NCBI GenBank assembly: GCA_013399875.1
Contig: VXAZ01000263.1
Span: forward strand, 1,365,262 to 1,429,261
Length of the DNA: 64,000 nucleotides
Direction: 5' to 3'
Source: Gymnorhina tibicen
Taxonomy: Eukaryota > Chordata > Aves > Passeriformes > Artamidae
Made by a program: the position numbers and the translations under genes. Below, in pieces: positions 34,971 through 47,796 of the stretch (positions are counted from its first letter, which is position 1; every line of letters begins with the position of its first letter). The notes beneath the pieces are model-generated. The model was not told where the DNA came from. It ran no database searches and saw nothing but the letters and a program-made list of their open reading frames with translations.

Positions 34971-37900
34971 ACATGGGTAACAAGAGGGGTGCCTGCACTG
35001 TACTACAATCCATCCCACACAACCTGCTATAAAGTTTAAAAAGAGCGAAAAGTCTTTTGTCAGGTGCAGAGAAACTACTTATATTTGACTTAGCCTGTGG
35101 CCCCACCACTCTAGACATAGCCAGGGGCTTCACCAGCCAGTGGTAGAGTGGTGAGGACAAGACCAAAACAGCAGTGTCAGGGCAGAGCTGGGCCTCTGCA
35201 GAGTTGCAGCTGCTGTGATGGTAGAAGGGGAGACCACATCTGCTAACCCAAAAGGACAGTGGGCACAGGTGAAAAATCCCTGAGGGCCCAAGCACTGAGC
35301 AGTTATGGAAGTAGCTTTTTACCAAAAAAAGCACGGAGATCCACAGCTTGAACAAAGTCACAGCAGTGTGCTTCAGACAGAGCATAACCGCAATGCATCA
35401 TCCTACATTTTTCCTGTCCTTGTATTCCTCCCCGGGCACCCACTTTCCATCACTGCTGCAAGTCCACGAGCTGCACCTTTTGATGAAGTCCAGATGCCCT
35501 CCTTTAAATTTTTTGAAAGGGACTCAGAGCAAAACCACAAAGTGGACAAGACCGTTCTGGTGCCTACCTCCAGGCAGTTCTTTAAATTTCCTGCATCCTT
35601 TTCACAGCCACAGAAGGCTGAAACACAGCATGGATTTAGATAAGAAAATGCAAAAAAAAAATTGACTACATGACGGGTGCTGACAGAAAAATCATTGGTA
35701 AGACCTGGTTTCTTTGTGTGACAGTTAATGCTTGTAAGGAAGAGCAAGTGCTGAAGTTAATGGAAGACAATGAATGAAAACGGCACTTAACATCAGCCAT
35801 TTCAGCTTTCAACAAGGAAAGACTTTAATTAAGAAGGTGCTTATTAATCTAAGTTGAAATTTATTATTGGACAATGCATAAATGAACTTATGTTGCCAAC
35901 GCACTCTTACATCCTATAGGTGCATTTTGATCCATCTAACAAGCTTCTGAACATACATTGTAAAGTTAATTAAACACCAAGTACACAGTTTCTCGTTCTG
36001 ATATTTTCTGTAACATTTCAATTAAAGACTGTCTTGGGCATTTTAAAATCACTATGTGAAGAATTCTGTGTTTTGGTTTGATTAATAATACAGTTTGTTT
36101 TCATGGAGTATCTTCCAGCATTCAGCCTTAATGTTCATTTTAAAAAATACCCAAAAGTATTCCACAACACTAGATTAAAATATTGTAGAATGTTTTTATT
36201 ACCAGGCTAAGATACACTATATTGAAGCTATTGCTATAGATTAGGGGTATTTTTCTCATTAAAATGTTGGAAGGGTTGAGTTGATTATAAATTACAGACA
36301 GCTCAAGCACACCAAGGAAAAATCTTAGAGAGGCAAAATATCCAGATTTCTTTCAGGGATGTTAAAAGAGTTCCATGTCTCACATGTTCAATTGCCCACT
36401 CTACCTCGTAAGTTTAAAAATCCCATGACAGCCTTGATATATCTTATGATATATATTTGGGGAAAGGGAACATCAGCAGCAAACTCAAATTCAGTTTCAA
36501 TGACCACACTGCAGCAGAGCAGTTGTGTGGGGAACAAGAAGCACTGCCTACAAAGCTCACAGTGACTTGCTCAAGAGAGCACATGCCATGGCAAGGACAC
36601 AAAAGAAAAGTTTAAAAATATTAAATATATTGTAAGCTGAGAATGAGATAGAAACACAGCTAAGGCCAGGAACAGAAAAGAAAGGATGTGTTAAGCAGAC
36701 AAAATCCTGTGTGCCTCTACCAGAAAACCAAGGTGGGGTTTTTTTTATACTAAACTCTACTTCCAATTACTTTCCAAGAGCACTAAGTCAGTCCACAGCC
36801 AGGATCCATAAGACACCTGCTACCCTTTGTGGTATTACCTGTTTTCACTTATTCTCAAGCCTTACCTCTGAGGCATAGTTCCCACACTCTTCCCCTCAGG
36901 TCAGTACATATTTTGCATTTTACAGAGCAGCCCTGCAAGCTTTTCCATCAGCCTCCAGTCCCACAGACCAGATGCACCTGTTGAGGCCATGCAAGGCCCC
37001 ACTGGTAGCAAGGTAACCAGAAGGGCTACCAGAAAGTACCTGGCCCAAGCCCTAACGCCTGCTTGCTCTTCTGCTCTGGAGCAGCACAACAAATGGACAG
37101 GCATCATGTCTCTGCCAGTCTCTACCTAACACATGAGATCTAAAACCTAGAGCTTTCTAAATGGCTGCTCAAGGTCACAGAGTTCCCTCGATACTCCTTT
37201 CCTTCCCACATTCCAAAGCTGAGGGAGTATCGCACTGTACACTGTCTCCTCCTGAGCAGGCAGTGTTCTGCAGCATAGTGCCAGCCTGAGTCAAGTGCAA
37301 TCCTCCCCCCTGCTGATCCTCACCTATATTGAATCAGGGCTGATACAGTCTCACGACATTTAACTAAGCACCAGCTTCCTCCCCGTCTGTCTTCGAACTG
37401 GGTAGCAACTGGTACAACCCAGGAAAGTAGGGGTATTCAGCCTGAATTTAGTAGCCACAAAGTTATCTTTAAAGAATGCTTTGATCTTGAATTTTTAACA
37501 CTTTATCCACTCTTCCCCAAAAAGTAAAACCCATAATTCCTGCAGCAATGCAGTCTTACAAATCCTGATTTCTTTGGGTTTGGGGTTTTTTGTTTGTTTA
37601 TTTGTTTTTGCAAGAGCAACTTCACTCTCCTACCGTTACCAGAGTCCTGACCTCTTTAGAAGTTTAAGGAAAGTGTAGTTTACTTCATGGGGGAATCTGA
37701 CATCATTTCCAGTTCAGTCAAATTTTCCGTGGGGCATTTGAGCTGATTACTCAGTCTGTACTCTACTTCTTGTGATGTTTCTCATTCACAAATTAGGGTT
37801 GTAACCTCTCTATATGAGTTCTGTCACCAAAGATACTTGGAGTCACACCCTCTAAGGCTTTAAATCTTTAACAAACTAGGTAGGAAACCATGACCTGAAC

Positions 37901-40755
37901 TAGCTAAGAAGGTCTCCTCCTTCCTCCTCCTGAAAAGGAAAAAAAAATATTTACCATGTTTTCTTCTTTCCCTGAAAATAGATTTAGATTTGAAATCAGC
38001 TACAACATGTTACTACTGTCCATTTCTGGGACATCCTTTTACATTGCCTGTGATATCCCAGTCCTTCCTGCAAGGCATATGCACAGAAAATTTTCTGGAG
38101 AACATAAAGTATGCCTTGCTAGCATGTTTAATGATATCTTTAGCTGTTACTCATTCTGACTCCACTGAGAAACCAGAGTGAAAGCGGGAAGTAACAGTTT
38201 AGAAAAAACCCTCAACCAGCTCATTATTTTTCTTTCTCGGCCAAAGTTTCATTCTGTGGCAGAAAGAGGCGTAAGCCTGTTTGCCTTGTAAAGATGCACT
38301 TCACTTCCACTTGCCGGTGGTTGTTCTCTATGGCTCTGGTAAAGCTACACAGACATCAGGAATATGGTGGCCCGAAATGATTAAGGTCGTCTTTAATGAC
38401 ACGTCCCGCCCTTCACCCATAGAGCTATGCAAAAGCCTCTAAAACATTAAGGAATTAATTTCTTATTCTTCAAACCAGGAGAATCGAGAAGGCAGAGCTA
38501 CAATTAAAGTATAATCTACCAAAAAGCTCACCTTTTCCCTAGCTCCACATTTAAGCAGAAGAACCTGTTCTCTTCTCCCCAGCCACAGTTATTTTCTAAT
38601 TTTCCTTTTTCAGCCATTTATACCCCTTCAAAACACCCAGGAAATTTTATTTAATAGCTTCCAGCAAGTCATACTCCCAACAGTAAAACCTCTACTTACT
38701 GGTGAGTTCAATGTGTATCCAGACCGACAACTTTTAACAATGCAGACAGTCTCCTGCTTAAAATTGCACTGAAAGAACGCATAAAACAGCACACATAGTA
38801 CCTTTACTGTCTTTTTATCAGCACATCTAAGAACAAGGGCTGAAAAAGCAGTCTTTGTGAACAAATGGTCGAGCAAATCTCACACAGAATAGGTATGTGC
38901 ATTTGTTACTTTTATATTTAATCATGTATAGCCAAAGAAATAAGAATATCTTCCCTTTTGGATAGAAGCTGCAGAAAAGAATCTACCATAGAAAGGCAAA
39001 GAGCCTGCATTCATGGATCTGCAATACTAAGTTCAAATAGTCTGATTCTCCTGGGTCTACTCTAGATAAAGAAAGCTTTCCCAGGAAACTGCACTTATAT
39101 TCCAAGTGATAAAGGAGAAGGAATTTAGTGATCTGCTTTGAATTTTCACCTAGATGCAAAAACATTTATCTATTTTACACTGTGCAAGGCAGACGCCCAA
39201 GTAACTCTATTATCATGGATTATGGAATTTTGTATCCTACTCCCTGCTAGTTTTGACAGAATCCAAAGGTATTTTAACAAAGAGCAACAAATCTGAACAA
39301 GATTGAACATTAAATAGCAACCAAGTCAGATTAAAGACTTCCTGTCACCTAAACACATAGTATGAAGTTCATAAAAGCCATAAAACAGAGCCATAATTAT
39401 TGTCAATATTTATTTAAACAAATGCCTGCATTTATAGAGCAAGTACTGCATACTTCAGAGTGAGGCATGTGTTTCCTAGTAACTGACTTTCCACTTGCTG
39501 CTATCAGGCATCCAGACACCTGACACTTATTTGTGACTGAGACATCTTTGGTTTTATGAGGTTTAACAGCTCTATCATTCATTTTACATTTATGTTTTCA
39601 TTTCTTTTTTACCTGTATGAGGTTTTTTTAAAAAAGCTTCACAAAAAGGAATGTGTCTGTGCATATATATATACACAAGTGTTTATAAATACAGAAATGT
39701 ATAGAAGCATGCACCACTACCCTGTACATATTACTTGTGTGCAATTATACATGTGCTCTGTCTTACAATAATAAATTTAATATTGCTGCATCATCTCTTA
39801 TACAATCTGAAAATTGGTTGGGAGAAATACTTTTATGGCTGTTTATGTTTTTTGCCAAGTTTTCCATTTTATCTGGATGTACAGAACTTCAAAGAAGAGC
39901 TCCTCCAAACAGATGCTGTTCCTGCCAGGCTATTTGAGATGCATGTGAATAAGCTGTTAGTATCACTGATTAAAGCTACTCTACCCAAGTATTATTTACT
40001 GGAGCTTCAGGAGCATTTCTGCAAAGTTCTTTGAATCTGATTTGTGTAAGAGAATTCTTCTTCAGGTAGTATTAAATGTTGTCTCTACTCAGATTTCCAT
40101 TCTTCAAAAATACCAGTAGAATTGCTGTAAAAACACTCCCATATAGCCTGATTTATTACACTAATCAGCTCAGCTCAGAATTATATGCACAGTTTTCTTC
40201 TCCAAAGCCCAGAAGTCACAGAAGACTCCTCTAAGATCTTTAAACAGGATGCTCCTCCTTTTCAGAGAACACATGAAAAACATCACTGCAGCTCTCTTTC
40301 CTCCTTGTTCGCACTCTTTTTCTCTTGTGTGGGTATGTCCTGGCCCCTGCAACGTCCCTCCTCCTCCTGGTCATTCCAAAACGAGCTTCGCCTCTCCTCT
40401 TGCACCCCACATTCTTCCTGTTTAGGAAGAATTGCTGCTTCAGTTTCTTTCCCTCCCTGCAAACCTACTGTCCTCTAACATTGTTCCCCCTCCTTACAAA
40501 TGTCCCCACAGTGGGAAAACACTCCCACTACAGCCTGCCATGCACGTGGCAATTTCTTCCTCTCATTTAGATTCAAAAGCCAAGCACAGCTAAAAACTGT
40601 TCTGTGTGTTAAAAGAGACTGACTAATCGCTTTAAAAACATGATCAGTGGTCAGAAAGTAAAAGACCCCAAAGGACCAATTTAGGACTCTTCTAGAAAAT
40701 GGAGATAGTGTCCCAGGACATCCAGGCAAGGCAAGCAGCTGAGTTTAGTAGTGAC
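34971..40755. other. No gene seen
   Basis: AT-rich unique DNA. A T/G-rich (TTTG-like) simple repeat lies at about 37573-37610 and a short TA repeat at 39664-39673. A 99-codon ORF at 39735-40034 ends in an amphipathic-looking stretch (FKEELLQTDAVPARLFEMHV) but lacks splice signals and is not recognised. Confidence 0.5.
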
Positions 40756-40850
40756 AGAGTCACACAATATTCTGAGTTGGAAGGATCATTGAATCCAACT
40801 CTTAGCCCTGCACAGGACATCCCCAAGAGTCACACCATGAGCATTGAATT
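40756..40850 (-). mobile_element. CR1-like 3' fragment, minus strand
   Basis: The plus strand reads 'agtcacacaatattctgagttggaaggatcattgaatccaact', then 'cctgcacaggacatccccaagagtcacaccatga'. This is the complement of a CR1 subfamily 3' end known in birds, different from the octamer type at 34-35 kb. A small internal deletion is evident at the 'ttggaagg..atcattga' junction. Confidence 0.75.
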
Positions 40851-41622
40851 GAGTGTTAATGATATATATTTTTTTTTTAGGAATCCCAATCAGAAAGATG
40901 CTGAGAAAGAGCAAAGATTTTTCGGAAATATTTTAGTATGAGGCAAGCTAAATAAAATGGCCACATGATGCCAGCATTGTCTGGGAAACAGGAGAAAATT
41001 ACATTCCCAGTCAAAGTATATGGATTAGTTTCTTTTTCATTCCAAACATATTTTTTAAAGTTTTCTTTAGTGTGCACACATCCACCCTTTCACTTCCCGT
41101 TTTGCTGCAGCCTTTTCACCAAGACTTTTTACAGCCTGCTTGGATCATTCCATGAAGAGCATGAAGGCCCGCACTTTTTATTCTTCCAGTACTACAGAGT
41201 TTCAGCAAACCTGTGCTTAGCTATCTCATGACTCCCACCCCCTCCACAGCTTGTTTCTCCTTTCTGCTTTACATACCAAGCATCCACTCAAACTTTCTGC
41301 CGCTACGTACAAGGAAATCCCGCAGAATGATGCATTGCCCCCTCACTGCTCGGGTTTGCTTTTAGCGTCAGTCTTATTGAAAATTCCTGTCATTACAGAT
41401 TTTGATCTGGATTGCAGGAAAGAAGAGAATAAGGATGGATTTCTTCCTCCAAAACAGAGTCCTCTTGCCCACCGCTGTTTCTCAGTTCAAAATTGTCTTG
41501 CAAGAACATCCAAAGTATATTCTTGCTCCTTTCCATGAGACCTTGCTTTCAGCTTTGAGATGTATACACACTTCCACAATTTTTCCTTAAATGTTGAAAA
41601 CCTTCAGAAAGAGCATAAAACT
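40851..41622. other. No gene seen
   Basis: Pyrimidine-rich unique DNA between two CR1 pieces. No exon or promoter is recognised. Confidence 0.5.
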
Positions 41623-41964
41623 AGAATCGTAGAATCATTTAGGTTGGAAAAGACTGCTAAACTTCATCAAGTCCAACCATTATCCCAGTACTGCTGAGTC
41701 TACCACTAAACCATATCCCTAAGTGCCACATCTACACATCTTTTAAAAACCTCCAGGAATGGTAACTCAACCACTTCCCTGGGCAGCGTGTTCCAGTGGT
41801 TGACAACCCTCTTCATCAAGAAATGTGTCCTAATATCCAATTTAAACATCCCCTGGTGCAAATTTAGACCATTTTCTTTCATCCTATTTTTGGTACTTGG
41901 GAGAAGAGGCCAACCTCCACCTCGCTATAGCCTCCTCTCAGGTAGTTGTAGAGAGAGATAAAGC
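41623..41964 (-). mobile_element. CR1 3'-end copy, minus strand
   Basis: Begins with 'agaatcgtagaatcatttaggttgg', the complement of the CR1 octamer tail. It continues with 'actaaaccatatccctaagtgccacatctacacatctttt', 'ccacttccctgggcagcgtgttccag' and 'cttgggagaagaggccaacctccacctcgctata'. It is 5'-truncated at about 41964. The sequence type differs from the 34-kb and 47-kb copies, so more than one CR1 lineage inserted here. Confidence 0.92.
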
Positions 41965-44900
41965 CTCCAGTAGCCCACTGGCTGAGCCACACTCTCTGCT
42001 TCTAGCAAAGCTAAATCTTTCAGTAATTGGATCCCTCTGCTCTGAGACCATAACCTAAAGAATTCTGAAGGCATTGTTACACTGTTAAACAGAAGTCTTT
42101 TACTTAAATAAAAATGAAAGAGATGAAGCACTTCTGGTTTTTACAGTGATATCCAGCAAATATAGACTTTTTCCCGAAAGCTTTTTATTTCTCTATGTCC
42201 ACAGTTTTATAAGAACAATTTCTGGTTGGAAGAGTTCTGTCTTACATTTTTTAATACATTTGAGATGCATTGATTGGCAGGCCAGTTGCACACCTTGACC
42301 TACCCAAATAAAGTCACTCTAGGGTCTGAAGTTGCAATTTGAACTCCAGGTAGAACCACACTTGTCTCCCCTCTTTCACCCCTCAACAGGGCCTTGCTTT
42401 GCTGCCTTCACTTCTCACAGCAGTGCACTGAAACAGAGCAGAAATACACCCACACCTGCTCTTCTCAGGAAAAAAAAAAACCTAGCAAATCTAAACAGCA
42501 GCATTTCAAATCTCACGTGTTTTAGAGGAGAAATACACAACACCCAAGGTCAGACATATCAAGTACAGATATTTTGCACAAGGATGAAAACTTCCCTTTG
42601 CAAATCTTCAGCAGAGATTAACTGGAGTCTTTATTCAGCTAGACCTGCCATACAACCCTGGTATTCATCTCTCCTCATACCAAGTAAAATATTTCCAATG
42701 GCTCACAGCCACGCTGATCTCAAGACTCACTTCCTGGCACAACAGAAGTTGATTGCTGTTACCTCAGACTCGGGGGAATTGTGTCAATGCAGATTTCAAA
42801 AGTGCATTCAAATTCACTTCACAGAAACAGGAGGATGAGTAAAGACATATTTACCTGTTTCATTTCCTCATTATCCCCAGTGCCTTAACAAAAGAGGTTA
42901 TTTCAAGGAGGAAAGTGCTAAAAAGAGCTGGCCAACAGCAGCCTCCAACACTCCCAGCCTGTTAGCCCACCATGCTTTGGTGGAAAAGTCAGAGCTTTAA
43001 CCCAGCTGGATCTCATTCAATGTTGCCACCAACAATGACCAGTTGCAACACTCCTTGTCCTAGTACCACAACCTATATTTGCCATACCTTTGAAAATGTA
43101 ACCACCACATTATTTTCTATTCCTTCAATTAAAAACCTCTATTCTTTCTACAAAGTGGGATAAGCCCATATTAGAAGATGATCAGTATGAATTCAGATAG
43201 AGCTCTTCGTGCAGAGTCAACTCCACAAGCACAAGAGAATTCAATGAGGTGGAAGAGCTGGGTTAAGAGACATGAGGCCGGAGAGGGCCAAGCCTGGGTA
43301 CTGCTCATCATCAGGACCCTTCCCTAGCTATCCCACTGGTATTGGTGAGACAAAACAGCACAGCTGCTCCCCCTCTTTCAGCAAGACTGATGAGAACGAG
43401 AGTGATGTCCATATCCTGACCACCACCTCACAGGTGCCAGCTTGCAGCTGGACTGAACCACAATCCTTGGAGGCTCTGGGTGCCACAGTGCCAGACTACC
43501 CACTGATCTCAAATTTACACAGTGTTTTGGAAAGTCTCATCCTTTCCCTACAGCCCCAGCCATTTCTCAAAAAAACAAGCTAGCATGCCTAATTTCCACA
43601 GCTCTGCAAGAGCCAGGTATACTTTCCAGGAGATGAATGGCATCTGCCCTGAAGGCAGATCCCACATCTGGAGAGCCCCAATATACAATTATGCCCTAGC
43701 CAGGCAATAAAGACAAAGGACTTTCGTGTTTCTTGGCCACTGCTCATCATTCCTTCATATCAGAGTATGCCCACCAGCTCTTACACAAACATTTTTTTTT
43801 AAAGTTAAAAATGCAACTGACATTCAGCTTTCACATGCTGAATGCCTTCTGCCCCAGAGGTACATGCTGTGAAATTGGGGCACTTCCAGGGTGATGGGAA
43901 AATGACCAGTTTGTTCATGATACAAGAATCCATCACAGCTTTATTCACTTCATGATAAATAAGGCATCTCTGCTATTTGATTTACCCAGACATTCTTGGT
44001 TCAACATTTAGAGCACTTGAAACAACTTCACCTTTTAAGAAAACTTTTTAAATGCTGTGAAAGGGAGGGGTATGGCTGTTCAAGCAGGCTGGATGATCCT
44101 GTTCCACATCACAAATCTGAAAAAGTGACATAATTGAAGCGTCTGGAGAGTATTACAATCACTTGAGGTTCATTGTCTAGCACTCAGTACCACATAAAGG
44201 AAGCTGCTGGTTAAGTAGGGAAACAAAATGGTTTTGCATCATAAGGTGCATCAGTATAAAGATCATAATACACAAGTGTCAGCTTCTTCCTTTTATTCAG
44301 ACAATGAAGAGAGCAGAGAGCCTATCTTAATGTGAAAAGTTATATGCTTCTGTCAGAAAGACAGCAAATTTGAAAGTCACAAAACAAAATATTTGTAACA
44401 CTGACATTCTTTGCATGAACTGAATCCAGTTACACCTTACAAGATGTGTATTTGGTTATTCTAAAAATCCCAGAAATGCAAATTAAGTAGTGCAAGAAAT
44501 TGCAAGTGATTCTTTTGTTCCCACTTACTAACATCAGTTGTTGAAGCAGATATAGCTCTGCACCTCTGTTTTTCTTTTAATTTACCAATCTATTCCTTTA
44601 AAAAAGAGCTAACTGCAGAATTTCCAGTCTTCACTGAATGCTACGTAAAACTCTACAAGCTGACAAAATGTTGATCTTCAAAGGAGTTCACTGTTACTTC
44701 AAGAAGAGATAGGAGAAAATAACAAGAATATAATTTTACAACTGAGATCTTTCTCTTATCTGTAAAGCTAAATCATTTAAAATATTCATATCTTGGCTAC
44801 AATACAGCTTTCAGCAACACTGAAATGGAGGACACTCAAAACGTGGTTGAAGTGTTTTTCTAACAATTATTCTGGTCCAGGTAGCTACATACTATGTTAA

Positions 44901-47196
44901 ATGCTTAAGGTTATGACATATGTCATCCGTTACACACAAGCGTTTATTTGATGTGTATCTTTTCATACAGCTGTGTGTCAGCTGGCTATTTGTTCACCCT
45001 ATCTTGACCCTGAAAGGCAGTTAAGCATCCCTCACCGTATCATGGTATTTCTTCAGTTTCCTGGCAAAGATGCTTAATAAAATATCTGCCAAAGCAGCTT
45101 TGCAGAGTTTCTAGAAACTGCTTCACTTCCATACGTGACTTTGCAAATCTTTGCTAGTAAAGCCAGAGAATGTAGAGGTGTCTGTTTGGATTCCAACCTG
45201 AGTTCGTGACAGAGTTCTCTGAGCTTACAGCGTGCCAGGAGCTGGGACATTTGTTTGTGCATCACTTAGCACAGCAAGGTCCCAGATCTATAGTGCAGAG
45301 CAGCAGCAACACCTAAGAGCAGAGGTTTCCTCTTTATCTGTCCCAAAGCCCACCTGAAGGCACTGTATCATCTGCAACAGCGGGCTTGACTGAACCACTT
45401 GTACAGCCCATGGCCAGTCTGCAGCAGAGCCAGGAGGTGAGCCTCCTGTCAGTGCCAACCTGGCTTGAGGGCTGGGGAAACAAAGTGAGGGAGAAGGGAA
45501 GTGCAAAACATTGCATTGTTTATAGAGGTTACTTGCTGCCTCAAACCTTGACTCATGGGCAGTTCCCCATGCAGGCAGAGAAGACTGTAAAACCTCATGA
45601 TCACATAATATTGTAAAAACCCTGAACAAGTGCATGACAGAAATTCTTGGCTGACTTTCAGGAAGTTACTGTGAACACCCCCTCACGAGGGGAGCAGTAA
45701 CATGCACACCTGCCTTGCTCTGCCTTCCACCCCAATACCCATTTACATGGCCACTCCTGGAGAGAGGACAGGGTCCAGACAAACTAGTGCAGCTGTTCAG
45801 GTGTGCTTCCCCTGGCACTGCTGGAGATAGTTGCCCAGAAGAGTTTCCAGTCCTGACCTTCAAGTGAGCGCCTTATGACCAACTTGCACACAATACATGG
45901 ATAAGGCAGGTTTAAACAGCACAGCTACATGAGGCTCCACATTTAAAAGGGTTCCATCTCTCCCAGATGTATCCAGGCCACAAGGTACCAGCACAATTTC
46001 TCCCCCTACCATGTGCTAGGTAACACAAGCCCGCACACGGCGCACCTGCTCTGCCTAGAGCTACCTGGACTGACAAGATCATCTGCCCCTGAGAAGGGTG
46101 TGTTTTCACTCCAGACCTAAAATTAGATCATATTCTCATCATGGTTGAGCTAGCACACAGATTTGTGTATTTAGGTTCCTCAGTATGTTCACACAGCACT
46201 GAAGCATTTTGATTGTCATGCATTTACAGGGAATGTGTCTCTTAGACATGAATGTGTTGACAGTGTTCGAGAGAATTAAGAGGCAATATTGATTATTCCT
46301 GCCAGAATCAATTCTTGTGACTGGCAGTAAATCCAATCAGATTCAAATTGTGGCTTGGATACCCTGAAGCATGACCCAGTTATTTCAAGCTCAGATAGAA
46401 TTTGTTTCTATAATTTATATCTTCACCGTTTTTGTGACTGTGATTGCTGGTATGGCCATGTAGCCAGAGTTGCTGGCCCAGGAGCCCCCAAAAAGAACAA
46501 GATACCCTGGGGCCATACTACCATGGCATCATATAGGCACACCACTCGCTCATACACCCTCCTACCCACAGCCATGCAGCAGGCAGACTGGCCAGTCTCA
46601 GACTGAGGCAGCCAGGGGGACTTTGTTCATAGTCAGCAGCAGTGGAGTAGTCCAGGTGATGTAACAAGGAAGACACTGTAACCATTTTATGTGGGTGCAA
46701 AGCATTTCTTGTTTCTAGAAACAGTCTTGTCTCTACTTGGTTAGGAGCAGCCAAAGGAGACCCCTGAGCCAAGAGAGCCCTGGGCATCCATGTGGCTCAT
46801 GCCTGGCTGGGATCTGAAAGCCATCCAGAGTGTAGAACCAGCACCCCAGCAGTGCCTTGCTGAAACAACAGTGCCTCCAGGGCCAGCACCCACTCGTGCA
46901 AAGCCAGCCAAGGCATCTCTGCACACACAACCCCATCATGCCTCTAACTAGGCAGGCCTTGTCCTGCATTAGATGTATGACACAGTAATGCATGAACCAT
47001 GACCTCTTTCTGAAGGGTATGGTCATGGATAGGCCTACAATATTTAATTTGGAGTGTCTCCAGACCATCACTGGTGAACTTCTTGTTAAGGAGTTAATTG
47101 GTGCCTGTTGGAACAGCAAACCCCCCAGAGCCCCACCAGCACACAGCCAGCAGGCAGCTGCACAGCACCAGGTGGGTATAAAACCAGGTATGACCT
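41965..47196. other. No gene seen
   Basis: Mostly unique DNA. ORFs of up to 168 codons (42332-42838) lack recognisable domains and splice context. The 46440-47100 part is GC-richer but shows no repeat that I can name. An AATAAA near 43707 is followed by a GT-rich tract and could be a plus-strand poly(A) site, without other support. Confidence 0.5.
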
Positions 47197-47796
47197 GCCA
47201 ATGCGGCCTTGCAGCCTAGAAAGTCAGCCACATCCTGGGCTTCATCAAAAGCGTGGCCAACAGGTTGAAGCAGGTGTTTCTGCCCCTCTAGTGCACTCTC
47301 ATGGGACCCCTCCGGCAGTGCTGCATCCAGCTCTAGGGTCCCCAGCGTAAGACAGGTCTAGAGGAGGGTCACAGAGATGATGCAAGGGCTGGAACATCTC
47401 CCGTATGAGAGAGTTGGAGTTATTTAGCTTTTAGGGAAGAGATTGTTCCAGGAAGACCTTATAGCAACCTTCTGGTTCGGGGGCCTAAAGAGAAGACAGG
47501 GAAGGACTCTTTATCAGGTAGTGTAGTGATAGGATGGAGAGTAACAATTTTAAATTGAAAGAGGGAGTTTCAGATCAGCTGTTAGAAAGAAATTCTTTAC
47601 TGTGAGGGTGCCGAGGCACTGGAACTGGTTACCCAGAAAATTATGGATGCTCCAACCCTGGAAGTGTTCAGGGCCAGGCTGGACTGGGCTTTGAGCAAGC
47701 TGGTGTAGTGGAAGGTGTCCCTGTCTATGGCAGAGGGGGTTGGAATAAGATGATCTTTAAGGCCCCTTCCAACCCAAACCATTCTATGATTCTATG
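47197..47796 (+). mobile_element. CR1 retrotransposon, plus strand, longest copy
   Basis: About 600 bp of CR1 3' sequence in forward order: 'ccttgcagcctagaaagtcagccacatcctgggcttcatcaaaagcgtggcc', 'gctgcatccagctctagggtccccag', 'gaaattctttactgtgagggtg', 'ggcactggaactggttacccag' and 'atgatctttaaggccccttccaacccaaaccattctatg', ending with a complete ATTCTATG octamer pair at about 47781-47796. The left edge is 5'-truncated. Small deletions and stop codons show it is inactive. The intact tail makes it the best copy here for subfamily typing. Confidence 0.95.

Noticed and set aside
34654..35385. 243-codon minus-strand ORF, the longest in the window
   Set aside because: Its downstream part is the antisense of a CR1 copy and contains an ambiguous base; no domain is visible.
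36900..37180. Possible second MIR relic (ttttacagagcagccc and ctcaaggtcacagag)
   Set aside because: The two matching words are too far apart and the sequence between them does not follow the MIR consensus.
39735..40034. 99-codon ORF with amphipathic C-terminal part
   Set aside because: No flanking splice sites or known motif; probably chance.
42332..42838. 168-codon ORF
   Set aside because: No start context, splice signals, domain or composition bias; within chance length for this much DNA.
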